From Eubacteriales bacterium (GTDB lineage: Bacteria; Bacillota; JASUSC01): DNA of 32,064 bases. Shown one piece after another: positions 24,479 through 32,064 of the stretch. A model generated the notes under the pieces. That model was not told the origin of the DNA, searched no databases, and worked only from the letters and a program-made list of their open reading frames with translations. The translations under genes were made by a program, and so were the position numbers. The stretch lies in contig JASUSC010000014.1 of assembly GCA_030446285.1 (NCBI GenBank), forward strand, positions 1 through 32,064, written 5' to 3'. Every line of letters begins with the position of its first letter. Position 1 is the first letter of the stretch.

Positions 24479-26179
24479 ATGAAAGGCGTGCGGCCAAATC
24501 GCACCAGAAAATTATCCCTTTTTCTCGCTTTTTTGCTTCTCTTCACCTTCCCCACCCCAGTTTCTGCGCTAACTTACCAACATAAGCCGGTGGTAGCAGT
24601 AATAGACCCCGGCCACGGTAAGGACGCCGAGGGCTGGGGAGAGCCCGGCGCCGTAGGTCCTTCCGGTACCCGCGAGGACCAAGTAAACTTAGCCATTGCC
24701 CTTTACCTGCGCCAATTCCTGCGCCAAATTGGCATTGAACCGGTAATGACCAGGGACGAAAACAGCAATCACTACACCCATCCCGATATCTTCAATCGCG
24801 ACCTGGTAACCAGTCTGGAAGGTCGGGTCCAGAGAGCGGCGCAAGCAGCACGCGCCAGCGGTAAAACCGATCATTCTTATGACTTTTTCATCAGCATTCA
24901 CAACAACGCTTCTACCAGCCCCAGCCCCCAAGCCCGGGGCACCATGACCGCCTACTTCAACCCGGCTACACCAGAAGGTTATTCCTATACCCCAGAGGCT
25001 GCCCTTTATTCTTCCCGCAGCTATCAGCTAGCCCGTTTGGTCCAGGAAAACATTGTCAGTAGGTTGGGAAGTTATAGCTGGGGAGTAGAATCCCACAACT
25101 ATTACGTCCTGCGCCGCAATGTTCTTCCCGCTATTTTGGTGGAAGGCCTCTTCCTTTCCAACCCAAAAGAAGAAAAACTCCTCCAGCAACCCTGGGTTCA
25201 AGCTGATATAGCCCACGCTATTTTCCAAGCTGTAAAAAACTATCTCGGCTTCTCCCGCATCGCCGGCCGGGATCGGATCGAAACCGCCATCGCTGCCAGC
25301 CGGGCCGGATGGACCACGAGTTCCACAGTAATCTTAGCCGTAGCAACCGATTATCCCGATGCCTTAGCAGGCACTCCTCTGGCGAAAAAATTCGACGCTC
25401 CTATCCTGCTCAATCCTCCCCAAACCTTAGACAGCAGGGTATTAGCAGAAATTAAACGCCTTAAAGCTAATAAAATTATAATTTTAGGTGGTTCTGCTGC
25501 CATCAGCCCTGCCGTGGAAAAGTCACTGCGCTCATCCCTTCCCGGAGCTACAATAACCCGCTACGGAGGAGCTAACCGCTATGAAACAGCGGCTATAATA
25601 GCCAGAACAATGCTTACCACCCCAGCAGGCACTGTCAGCACAGCTGCTACTGGAACGCCGGTAGTTTTAGCCACCGGTCAAAACTTTCCCGACGCTTTAG
25701 CAGTTGGTCCTTATGCCGCTCTGCGCGGTTATCCCGTTTTGCTGGTGGAACGGAATAAAATTCCTGCTCCCACCACCGAACTCCTCCGCGAACTCCAGCC
25801 CTCTGTAAGCTATCTTGTCGGCGGTCCAGCAGTGATCAGCAGCGAAGTCGAAGCTGCCGTTCCTAACCCGCGCCGGGTATACGGACAAAATCGCTACGAA
25901 ACGGCAGTCCAGGTGTGTGCTGTCCTCGCCGGCAACACCAGCGGCAACGCCATAATTATCGCCAGCGGCGATGACTTCCCCGATGCCTTAGTTGCCGGTG
26001 CCTTATCCTCCCGCTTAGGCGCTCCTCTCCTCCTCACCGGCCGCTCCCAGGCACCGGCTACTGTCACCAGCAACCTGGCCGGCATGAGCGGTACAGTAAA
26101 CCGCATCTACTTTATGGGAGGAAAAGTTGCCATCGAAGAAGGGGTAGAAAACTCCATCATTGCCGCCGTGCCAAAGTAA
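24479..26179 (+). CDS. N-acetylmuramoyl-L-alanine amidase with three CWB2 repeats
   Basis: A 566-aa secreted peptidoglycan hydrolase. A signal peptide (1-30, ending VSA) precedes an Amidase_3 domain (about 38-255) with PGHG (His46), Glu66, ISIHNNA (His141) and the catalytic Glu222 in VEG. Three cell-wall-binding type 2 repeats follow (about 259-358, 361-464, 466-562), each with GRDRIETA/GANRYETA/GQNRYETA-like starts, a PDAL helix and a GG-x-x-x-IS turn. Three repeats form the usual trimeric CWB2 module, which in C. difficile binds an anionic wall polymer. The ATG has AAAGGGGG upstream. The gene is divergent from the wall-polymer cluster. Confidence 0.95.
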   Translation: MKGVRPNRTRKLSLFLAFLLLFTFPTPVSALTYQHKPVVAVIDPGHGKDAEGWGEPGAVGPSGTREDQVNLAIALYLRQFLRQIGIEPVMTRDENSNHYTHPDIFNRDLVTSLEGRVQRAAQAARASGKTDHSYDFFISIHNNASTSPSPQARGTMTAYFNPATPEGYSYTPEAALYSSRSYQLARLVQENIVSRLGSYSWGVESHNYYVLRRNVLPAILVEGLFLSNPKEEKLLQQPWVQADIAHAIFQAVKNYLGFSRIAGRDRIETAIAASRAGWTTSSTVILAVATDYPDALAGTPLAKKFDAPILLNPPQTLDSRVLAEIKRLKANKIIILGGSAAISPAVEKSLRSSLPGATITRYGGANRYETAAIIARTMLTTPAGTVSTAATGTPVVLATGQNFPDALAVGPYAALRGYPVLLVERNKIPAPTTELLRELQPSVSYLVGGPAVISSEVEAAVPNPRRVYGQNRYETAVQVCAVLAGNTSGNAIIIASGDDFPDALVAGALSSRLGAPLLLTGRSQAPATVTSNLAGMSGTVNRIYFMGGKVAIEEGVENSIIAAVPK

Positions 26180-26207
26180 TATTGGTAAAACAGGAGGGTT
26201 TACTTCA

Positions 26208-26684
26208 ATGATCCACTTGCGCAGATCCGCCTTGGTTCTGCTTCTTCTAGTTTCTCTCCTAATCGGTTTCTCTGTCGCCTGGAAAATAAAAGCTGCCGTC
26301 TCTCTTTCAGCTACTCCTGGTAGCAGCGAAGATCCTCTGGTTACCAAAAGCTACGTGGACACCATCTCCCCCAGCAGCACGGTAATTATCGTCAACGGCT
26401 GGGAAGGCACTCCCGATGCTCTCGCCGCCGCCTCTTTGGTGAAGAAGTTTCGCGCTCCTCTTCTTTATACCCAGAAAACCGCTCTTCCCTCTTCCACCCT
26501 CTCCGCGCTCACCACTTACCGGCCGGCAAAAGTTTACGTAGTAGGGGGACCGGTGGTAATCTCCGATCAAGTAGTCAATCAAATAGCCAGCACCGTCCGC
26601 CAGTGGAACGGTTCGGTAGAGCGCATTTGGGGTCAGGGTAGAGATACCACAGCAGTAGAGATCATGAAAAAAGCCATGGAATAA
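26208..26684 (+). CDS. Small exported protein with a single CWB2 unit
   Basis: A 158-aa protein with a hydrophobic signal or anchor (about 8-28), a short SSEDPLVTKSYVD segment and one CWB2 unit. The unit starts in the middle of the usual repeat (STVIIVNGWEGTPDAL, VYVVGGPVVISD) and ends with the beginning of the next (RIWGQGRDTTAVEIM), so it is permuted relative to the amidase repeats. A normal module needs three repeats, so homotrimerisation or partnership is possible; alternatively the gene is a truncated remnant. The ATG at 26208 has CAGGAGGG nine bases upstream. An earlier in-frame start at 26160 lies inside the amidase gene and was rejected. Confidence 0.85.
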   Translation: MIHLRRSALVLLLLVSLLIGFSVAWKIKAAVSLSATPGSSEDPLVTKSYVDTISPSSTVIIVNGWEGTPDALAAASLVKKFRAPLLYTQKTALPSSTLSALTTYRPAKVYVVGGPVVISDQVVNQIASTVRQWNGSVERIWGQGRDTTAVEIMKKAME

Positions 26685-26702
26685 AGCCAACGCCCTTTAA
26701 TA

Positions 26703-26732
26703 CTCTCAGCCGCCAAGCTGAGAGTTTTTTCG
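26703..26732 (+). terminator. Rho-independent terminator after the CWB2 genes
   Basis: CTCTCAGC (26703-26710) pairs with GCTGAGAG (26717-26724) and is followed by six T. It separates the CWB2 genes from lepA. Confidence 0.93.
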
Positions 26733-26768
26733 TTTTCTCAATTTATTTTCTCACAATTGCTAAGCAGG

Positions 26769-26798
26769 TTGATAAACATCTGTCTTAAATGATATAAT
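26769..26798 (+). promoter_or_regulatory. SigA-type promoter of lepA-hemW
   Basis: TTGATA (26769-26774) and TATAAT (26793-26798) are 18 bases apart, about 48 bases upstream of the lepA ATG. Confidence 0.8.
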
Positions 26799-26845
26799 TG
26801 CTTGAAGTTGTTTGTTGCAGCTTTTCCAGCGGAGGTAAGGACAAA

Positions 26846-28645
26846 ATGACCGATCTCAGTCGTATCCGCAACTTTTGTATTATCGCCCATATTGACCACG
26901 GTAAATCCACTCTGGCCGACCGGCTGCTGGAGTTAACCGGAACTATAAGTCCCCGGGAAATGGAAGAACAGGTTCTCGACCAGATGGAACTGGAACGGGA
27001 ACGGGGAATTACCATCAAGCTTCAGGCCGTCCGCCTGCAGTACCGGGCCAAAGACGGTCAGCTCTATACCCTCAATCTCATCGATACTCCAGGCCATGTG
27101 GATTTCACCTACGAGGTTTCCCGCAGTCTGGCGGCTTGTGAAGGAGCTCTCCTGGTGGTAGATGCCTCGCAAGGCATCGAAGCCCAGACCCTGGCCAACG
27201 TTTACCTTGCCTTAGAACACAACTTAGAGATAATCCCGGTAATCAACAAAATCGACCTTCCCAGTGCTGAACCAGAACGGGTACGGCAGGAGATAGAAGA
27301 AGTCATCGGCCTTGACGCCAGCGACGCTTTGCTGGTATCGGCCAAAACCGGGGTGGGAGTGGAAGATGTTTTAGAGGCCATTGTGAAAAAAATTCCTCCT
27401 CCGAAGGGAGATGCTAACGCTCCTCTGCGAGCTCTAATCTTCGACTCCCATTACGACCCCTATAAAGGGGTTGTCGCCTACATCCGGGTAATGGAAGGAA
27501 ATATCCGCCCGGGGATGCGCATCAAAATGATGGCCACCGGCGCTGAATTTGAAGTAACGGAAGTAGGCTTTTTCCGGCCGCACATGGAACCGGCTTCCGG
27601 TTTGGGCCCGGGAGAAGTGGGCTATGTGGCCGCCGGCATCAAAAACGTGCGCGACACCAGGGTAGGCGACACTATCACCGACGCCGACCGTCCGGCTCCA
27701 GAACCCCTGCCCGGTTACAAACAAGTTAAACCCATGGTTTTCTGCGGCCTTTACCCGGTCGACGGGGGCGACTACGACGACCTCAGGGATGCCTTGGAAA
27801 AACTGCGTTTAAACGACGCTTCTCTGGTTTTTGAACCGGAAATCTCGGCAGCCCTGGGTTACGGCTTCCGCTGTGGTTTTCTGGGTCTGCTCCACATGGA
27901 AATCATCCAGGAACGGCTGGAGCGGGAATACAACCTTAACCTTATCACCACCGCCCCCAACGTTGTCTACCGGGTCACCACCACCCGGGGCGAAGTGCTG
28001 GAGATAGAGAACCCCACCAAACTTCCCCCGGCCAACCTCATTGCTAAAATGGAAGAACCTTATGTTCGGGCTACCTTTATGTTGCCCAACGAGTGTGTGG
28101 GTCCCATCATGGAGCTGGCCCAGGAGCGGCGGGGAATATTTATCACCATGGAATACATGAACGAAAAACGAGTCATGCTCACTTATGAACTGCCGTTAAG
28201 CGAAATCATTTTTGACTTCTACGACCAGCTCAAATCCCGCAGCCGGGGCTACGCTTCTCTCGACTACGAGCCCATCGGCTACCGGGAGTCAGACCTGGTT
28301 AAACTGGATATCCTCATCAACGGCGAGCCGGTAGATGCCCTCTCCTGTATCGTTCACCGCGATAAAGCCTATTATCGGGGAAAACAACTGGTAGAAAAGT
28401 TGCGGGAACTCATTCCCCGCCACCTCTTTGAAATACCCATCCAGGCTGCTATCGGCAGTCGGGTCATTGCCCGGGAAACGGTAAAAGCTCTGCGTAAGAA
28501 TGTTCTCGCCAAGTGTTACGGCGGTGATGTCACCCGCAAGAAGAAACTGCTGGAAAAACAAAAAGAAGGGAAAAAACGGATGAAACAGGTGGGCAGCGTG
28601 GAAATTCCCCAGGAAGCTTTTATGGCCGTGTTGCGGATAGATTAA
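26846..28645 (+). CDS. lepA: Elongation factor 4 (LepA), ribosome-associated GTPase
   Basis: LepA is a translational GTPase that acts on ribosomes in initiation or under stress. The 599-aa protein has P-loop AHIDHGKS (14-21), DTPGH and NKIDLP GTPase motifs, elongation-factor domains 2, 3 and 5, and the LepA-specific C-terminal domain ending with the basic [22 protein letters not shown] region and the usual PQEAFMAVL end. The ATG at 26846 has GGAGGTAAGG upstream; starting at 26798 would place the start in the -10 box. It is followed 13 bases later by hemW, the same lepA-hemN order as in B. subtilis. Confidence 0.97.
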   Translation: MTDLSRIRNFCIIAHIDHGKSTLADRLLELTGTISPREMEEQVLDQMELERERGITIKLQAVRLQYRAKDGQLYTLNLIDTPGHVDFTYEVSRSLAACEGALLVVDASQGIEAQTLANVYLALEHNLEIIPVINKIDLPSAEPERVRQEIEEVIGLDASDALLVSAKTGVGVEDVLEAIVKKIPPPKGDANAPLRALIFDSHYDPYKGVVAYIRVMEGNIRPGMRIKMMATGAEFEVTEVGFFRPHMEPASGLGPGEVGYVAAGIKNVRDTRVGDTITDADRPAPEPLPGYKQVKPMVFCGLYPVDGGDYDDLRDALEKLRLNDASLVFEPEISAALGYGFRCGFLGLLHMEIIQERLEREYNLNLITTAPNVVYRVTTTRGEVLEIENPTKLPPANLIAKMEEPYVRATFMLPNECVGPIMELAQERRGIFITMEYMNEKRVMLTYELPLSEIIFDFYDQLKSRSRGYASLDYEPIGYRESDLVKLDILINGEPVDALSCIVHRDKAYYRGKQLVEKLRELIPRHLFEIPIQAAIGSRVIARETVKALRKNVLAKCYGGDVTRKKKLLEKQKEGKKRMKQVGSVEIPQEAFMAVLRID

Positions 28646-28658
28646 GGCGGTGAATAGA

Positions 28659-29807
28659 TTGACGACGAAAATAACCTCTCTCTATGTTCACGTCCCTTTT
28701 TGCAGTGGCAGAAAATGCGCCTACTGCGATTTTTTTTCTCTTCCCTATCGCGAAGAGGAAGGGGAACAATACCTCACCGCCCTGGCCGCCGACATCAGCC
28801 TGACCGTTGCCACCGCTCCCGTGGGTTCCCTGCATACCCTCTACCTGGGCGGCGGCACTCCTACCAGTCTTACCCCGGCTCAGCTTGAAAAACTGCTTAC
28901 CCTTCTTTTCTCCTCTTTTGACCGGGAGGAAAAGGAATGGGAATTCACCGTTGAGATCAGTCCGGAAACGCTAACAGCGGAAAAACTTTCCCTCCTCAAG
29001 GAGGGAGGAGTTAACCGCCTGAGTATCGGAGCCCAGAGCTTTGACGACAGGATTCTGGCCGCCATGGGCCGCCGCCACCGAGCCGTCGACATTTTCCGTG
29101 CCTATGAACTGGCCAGAAAGGCAGGTTTTGCCTCTATCAGTCTGGATCTCATCTACGGTTTCCCGGGTCAGAGCTGCGCCAACTGGGAAAAAACCCTGGC
29201 CACAGCCATCAGCCTGGCCCCGGAACATCTCTCCGTCTACTGTTTGCAGGTAGAGCCGGATACGCCCCTATCGGCAAAAATAGAGGCCGGTATCCTCACA
29301 CCTCACCCCCAAGAAGAGGAAGCAGCAATGTATTACTTAGCGGTGGATAAACTCACCGCCGCCGGTTACCAGCTCTATGAACTGTCCAATCTGGCCCGCC
29401 CCGGCTTTTTCTGCCGTCACAACCTCACTTACTGGTACAACCGACCTTACTTAGGACTGGGACCGGGGGCGGCTTCCTGGTACAACGGTTACCGCCGGAC
29501 GCGAATAGCCGACCTCAACGCGTACAGTCAGGGTCTGGCTGCTGGAATTATACCGGTGAGCGAAGAGGAATATATCGACCGGGAAACAGAAATGGCCGAA
29601 ACGATCATTCTTAATCTCCGCCTGACCCGGGGAATCGACCTGACTGCTTTTTCTCAGCGTTTCGGTGTAGATCTTCTTCAGAAGTACAAAGCGACGGTGG
29701 AGAAGTATATCCAGGCAGGGTTGCTTGAGCTAAAAGAGGGTTACCTGCGCCTTACCCGTCAAGGCCTGTTCCTGTCTGGAGAGGTAATGCGGGATTTTCT
29801 CCCCTAA
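28659..29807 (+). CDS. hemW: Radical SAM protein HemW (HemN-like), heme chaperone
   Basis: HemW-family proteins bind heme and a 4Fe-4S cluster and were formerly annotated as oxygen-independent coproporphyrinogen oxidase. The 382-aa protein shows VHVPFC...CAYCDF, YLGGGTPT, the SIGAQSF segment, HNLTYWYN and a HemN C-terminal domain (about 310-382). The three cluster cysteines are C15, C20 and C23, a C-x4-C-x2-C spacing instead of C-x3-C-x2-C. The common GAHS motif reads GAAS. I chose TTG 28659 because AAGGCGGTGA lies five bases upstream; GTG 28650 overlaps that site. It is translated with lepA. Confidence 0.9.
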   Translation: MTTKITSLYVHVPFCSGRKCAYCDFFSLPYREEEGEQYLTALAADISLTVATAPVGSLHTLYLGGGTPTSLTPAQLEKLLTLLFSSFDREEKEWEFTVEISPETLTAEKLSLLKEGGVNRLSIGAQSFDDRILAAMGRRHRAVDIFRAYELARKAGFASISLDLIYGFPGQSCANWEKTLATAISLAPEHLSVYCLQVEPDTPLSAKIEAGILTPHPQEEEAAMYYLAVDKLTAAGYQLYELSNLARPGFFCRHNLTYWYNRPYLGLGPGAASWYNGYRRTRIADLNAYSQGLAAGIIPVSEEEYIDRETEMAETIILNLRLTRGIDLTAFSQRFGVDLLQKYKATVEKYIQAGLLELKEGYLRLTRQGLFLSGEVMRDFLP

Positions 29808-29831
29808 AAAAATGGCCGGCCTTTTCCCAGC

Positions 29832-30023
29832 TTATTCTTTGTTAGGAGGTAACACCTTGGGACTTCCGGTTCCCAGGTCCAAAATAAACTTTTCCCGGTC
29901 GGCGGCAATCCCCTCCCGACGCACGGCAGCGTTGCGAACAAAGCTCTGCCGCTGACTTTCGAGCACTTCTTGCAGGTTATGAACCTGCTCTTGCCATGGG
30001 TCTTTTCTTTTCTTTCTTCCCAT
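29832..30023 (-). CDS. Small charged hypothetical protein (63 aa)
   Basis: A 63-aa soluble, highly charged protein, predicted by eye as one long helix (QEQVHNLQEVLESQRQSFVRN) with a Pro/Lys tail. I recognise no family. Support comes from a strong ribosome site GGGAGGTGA at good spacing before ATG and from a helix-compatible composition. The gene lies after the hairpin at 30042-30089, so it would depend on read-through or an unseen promoter. The overlapping 75-aa frame ending at 29804 lacks a comparable ribosome site and was left out. Confidence 0.55.
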   Translation of the reverse strand: MGRKKRKDPWQEQVHNLQEVLESQRQSFVRNAAVRREGIAADREKFILDLGTGSPKVLPPNKE

Positions 30024-30041
30024 CCTTTCACCTCCCAGAAA

Positions 30042-30089
30042 AAAAGCAGGTCCTCCGTCTGTAAGTTTTAAAACGGGGAACCTGCTTTT
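30042..30089. terminator. Hairpin terminator or attenuator between two small genes
   Basis: AAAAGCAGGT (30042-30051) and ACCTGCTTTT (30080-30089) are perfect inverted repeats with an inner CCGT/ACGG pairing. In the minus strand it is followed by a run of T and sits 21 bases after the 89-aa gene. It is symmetrical enough to act on both strands. Confidence 0.75.
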
Positions 30090-30109
30090 ATTTTCTCCGG
30101 GAAGAAGGG

Positions 30110-30379
30110 TTATAACCTGTTATTATCTTCTTTTTCAACCCCATCAAGCATCTGCAGGTGTTTGAGCCGCTGGTAATGCCACCAGAGATCGATAAAGTAA
30201 AAAGACACAACTAAAAAAAGGAGGGCCCCTAAAATCATCACGTAATTATTAAATACTTTTTTCAGCCAGTAGATAAAAAAACCGTAAGCCAGCATCAACA
30301 AGACCCCGGTCCCCCAGGAAAAAAAGGCCGTCTTCACCTTATGGTTCATTTCCTGGAGGGCATCGAAAAAGGACCTCAT
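30110..30379 (-). CDS. Small two-helix membrane protein of unknown function (89 aa)
   Basis: An 89-aa protein with a short amphipathic N-terminus, two hydrophobic helices (about 21-41 and 47-66) and a charged, cytoplasmic-looking tail (HYQRLKHLQMLDGVEKEDNN). I do not recognise a family. The ATG at 30379 has GGGAGGGAG upstream, and its ATGA overlaps the probable stop of the shifted HTH reading frame. This supports that frame and an operon dacF-HTH-membrane protein. The hairpin at 30042-30089 ends the unit. Confidence 0.75.
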   Translation of the reverse strand: MRSFFDALQEMNHKVKTAFFSWGTGVLLMLAYGFFIYWLKKVFNNYVMILGALLFLVVSFYFIDLWWHYQRLKHLQMLDGVEKEDNNRL

Positions 30380-30635
30380 TTTTTCTCCCTCCCGATTCCT
30401 CCCTGCAAAAGCTCCAGAAGGACTTCCTCTTTTCTCCCTCGTTCGCCCGGAAGAAGATGCCACACACTCCTGGCCAGACTAAAAAGAATTCTCTCCAGTT
30501 ATACAAATAGCCAACCGATACTCCGGCTTTCCGGGCGATGGCCCGCATGGTGGCCCCGCCGTAACCACGGCAACGAATAACTTCAGTCATCGCTTGCAAA
30601 ATTGTCTCTCTGTCCAAGGCAACCACCGGAATCAT
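30376..30635 (-). pseudogene. TetR-type HTH gene with a probable one-base frameshift
   Basis: The frame opens at ATG 30635, forming an ATGA overlap with the PBP stop, and encodes a TetR-like DNA-binding start (ETILQAMTEVIRCRGYGGATMRAIARKAGVSVGYLYN). At about 30497 the reading turns into an unlikely Trp/Cys/Phe-rich sequence. Another frame continues as a Leu-rich helix (LERILFSLARSVWHLL, later EEVLLELLQ) and ends in an ATGA overlap with the 89-aa gene. The span is 260 bases, one short of 87 codons, so a single deletion would explain it. Even repaired, the protein (86 aa) lacks most of a TetR ligand domain. A sequencing error or programmed shift is possible. Confidence 0.6.
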
Positions 30636-31858
30636 ATCCTGCTTCCGTATTTTTTCACAAAAATCACCTTTCTCCTTTTTCTGCGCCGCCGCCACAACCA
30701 AGATACACTGAAAAACAGCCCGGCCACCCCGGAACTCAGAAGAAGCAGGCGCGCGTTCTTTCGTGCCGGCGACAGGGCCACCGCATTCTGGGCCATTAAA
30801 TCAGCCGTTGCAATCACCTTGCCCCGGTAAAGATATTCTACTTGTCCCACTACTTGCCCTTTCTTCACCGGCGCCTTGAGGGAGAGCAGATTGATTCTTT
30901 TTTCCGGCATCTTCTTCTCTTTCCGGGGCAGAGATATATAAACGTCCTCGCCACTTACCGCATTTACCTGAGCTACCTGCCCCCCTCTAACTGTGACGGT
31001 AGTAACAAACTCCCCCTTCTGCAAAAGCTGAACTTCACGGTAATTTTTAAAACCGTACTCCAGCAACTTCATCGCATCATTCCAGATAGTCCCCCGGCTG
31101 CCCAGCACCACCGCCAGATAGTGTTGCTCTCCCCGCCGAGCAGACGCTACCAGACACTGAAGGGCTTCGGTAGTATAGCCGGTTTTTATCCCTGTGGTTC
31201 CTTCGTACCGCCAGAGGAGTTTATTGTGATTGTACAGATGTCTGATGCCGTCTTTTTTCTGCCGGTTAATCTCTTTTTCTTTTGTCGCCACAATTGAGGC
31301 AAAAAGAGGATTTTTCATGGCATAGCGGGCAATAATGGCCATGTCGTAAGCCGTTGTATAATGCTCCGGATGAGGAAGACCCGTGGCATTGGCAAAGTGG
31401 GATTCCCTGGCCCCTAACTCCCGGGCCTTGGCGTTCATCCACTCCGCAAACTCTTCCTCCGAACCGGCCAGGTGTTCGGCAATGGCTACCGCTGCGTCGT
31501 TGGCCGATTCTAAAAGCATGGCATAGAGCAATTCCTCTAAGGTAAGCTGCTCACCTTTTTCCAGGTATATGGAAGTACCTTCCATTTTAGCTGCTTTCTC
31601 ACTTACGGTTACTATATCGTCCAGCCGACCTTTTTCCAGGGCGATAATGGCCGTTAAAATCTTGGTGGTACTGGCCGGCGCCCTTCTTTCATGAATATTT
31701 TCCCCGGCTAGAATTTGCCCGCTGCGCAAATCCACTAGAATAGCCGCTTTCGCATTCAAATCCGGATTGGCCAATGCCGGAGAAGGCAGGAGGCTGGAAA
31801 ATACAAAAAAAAGAAAAAGGGTTATAGTTATTAATTTGTTCTTCTGCACTCGCACCAC
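30632..31858 (-). CDS. dacF: D-alanyl-D-alanine carboxypeptidase, DacF/PBP5 type
   Basis: A 408-aa low-molecular-weight penicillin-binding protein that trims the terminal D-Ala of peptidoglycan stem peptides. A signal peptide (ending ALA at 30) precedes the S11 peptidase domain with STTK (63-66), SAN (118-120) and KTG (225-227). A PBP5_C beta domain follows (about 255-350), then a C-terminal hydrophobic helix with a very basic end (WRRRRKRRK) that anchors the protein. dacF versus dacB cannot be settled from this context, because spoIIA genes do not follow. Start GTG 31858 with AAGGG upstream; GTG 31855 is equally possible. Its stop overlaps the HTH gene start. Confidence 0.93.
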   Translation of the reverse strand: MVRVQKNKLITITLFLFFVFSSLLPSPALANPDLNAKAAILVDLRSGQILAGENIHERRAPASTTKILTAIIALEKGRLDDIVTVSEKAAKMEGTSIYLEKGEQLTLEELLYAMLLESANDAAVAIAEHLAGSEEEFAEWMNAKARELGARESHFANATGLPHPEHYTTAYDMAIIARYAMKNPLFASIVATKEKEINRQKKDGIRHLYNHNKLLWRYEGTTGIKTGYTTEALQCLVASARRGEQHYLAVVLGSRGTIWNDAMKLLEYGFKNYREVQLLQKGEFVTTVTVRGGQVAQVNAVSGEDVYISLPRKEKKMPEKRINLLSLKAPVKKGQVVGQVEYLYRGKVIATADLMAQNAVALSPARKNARLLLLSSGVAGLFFSVSWLWRRRRKRRKVIFVKKYGSRI

Positions 31859-31887
31859 CCGTTGCCCTTTTAATCCCTCTAAGTGTA

Positions 31888-31917
31888 ATTATAACTTAAT
31901 TTATCCCGCGAGGACAA
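31888..31917 (-). promoter_or_regulatory. SigA-like promoter of the PBP gene
   Basis: On the minus strand TTGTCC (31917-31912) and TATAAT (31893-31888) are 18 bases apart, 30 bases upstream of the GTG start. Confidence 0.6.
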
Positions 31918-31929
31918 CCACAAACCCTT

Positions 31930-32064
31930 TCAAATGCGCGATGCGTTTCGAGGAACTGGATGCGCTTTTTTCCCCCTCATCTCTTCTTTCTCCTGCAAAA
32001 ATTCTTCCGTATCCGGACTTCCTTCTAAAGCAAAATTGGTGGCCGAACCAGCCCCTACATCGAT
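31930..32064 (-). CDS. C-terminal end of an unidentified gene cut by the window edge
   Basis: An open minus-strand frame enters from the right edge and ends at TGA (31932-31930). The visible 44 residues contain GAGSATNFALEGSPD followed by a charged stretch (TEEFLQEKEEMRGKK). The composition looks like a real protein tail, but I do not recognise the family. It ends just before the PBP promoter, consistent with a separate upstream gene. Confidence 0.45.
   Translation of the reverse strand: MDVGAGSATNFALEGSPDTEEFLQEKEEMRGKKAHPVPRNASRI

Noticed and set aside
29806-29826. GGCCGGCC palindrome as a hemW terminator
   Set aside because: The palindrome has no room for a loop and the following T-run is only four bases, so I could not support it.

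Overview
The window looks like chromosomal core DNA from a Gram-positive, probably anaerobic and possibly thermophilic, member of the Firmicutes (Clostridia; Moorella/Desulfotomaculum-like). The reasons are a T-box leader before metG, disA with radA, a CarD-family regulator, TagO/TagA-type wall-polymer enzymes, CWB2 wall-binding repeats, a 3D-domain YabE-like protein, a DacF-type PBP, consensus SigA-like promoters, strong GGAGG ribosome sites and frequent GTG/TTG starts. The genus is inference; no rRNA is present.

Layout, left to right. 1-3363 (minus): ecfA (two ATPase domains fused), ecfT and truA, with overlapping stop/start codons. 3401-3920 (plus): a small conserved-type gene with its own promoter and terminator. 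3933-6369 (minus): radA-disA. 6634-7380 (plus): a ZIP metal transporter whose stop overlaps that of the convergent yabE-like gene. 7377-11575 (minus): T-box leader, metG, tatD, yabE-like, matching the start of the B. subtilis metS operon. 11579-13683 (minus): hsp20 and an ABC1/UbiB kinase-like gene. 13822-13940: tRNA-Asn. 13947-17977 (minus): carD, yacL-like PIN/TRAM gene, fused ispDF, DUF1002 protein. 18086-19537 (minus): phosphohexomutase. 19597-24299 (minus): wall-polymer cluster tagA, GT4, tagO-like, fabZ, second wecA/tagO-like. 24479-26732 (plus): amidase with three CWB2 repeats and a one-repeat CWB2 protein. 26769-29807 (plus): lepA-hemW. 29832-31917 (minus): DacF-type PBP, a frameshifted HTH gene, a small membrane protein and a 63-aa ORF. 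Partial reading frames touch both window ends.

Functionally the window joins envelope construction (TagO/TagA/GT4, phosphohexomutase, amidase, CWB2 proteins, PBP, 3D protein, isoprenoid supply by IspDF) with translation (MetG, TruA, LepA, tRNA-Asn) and genome-integrity or second-messenger functions (RadA, DisA). I see no CRISPR array, complete insertion sequence, phage region or recognisable defence system. The most interesting items are a 13-bp inverted repeat that covers the yabE-like ribosome site and also resembles a plus-strand terminator, the C-x4-C-x2-C cluster motif in HemW, a likely one-base frameshift in an HTH gene bracketed by ATGA overlaps, and a one-repeat CWB2 protein beside a wall-polymer locus.
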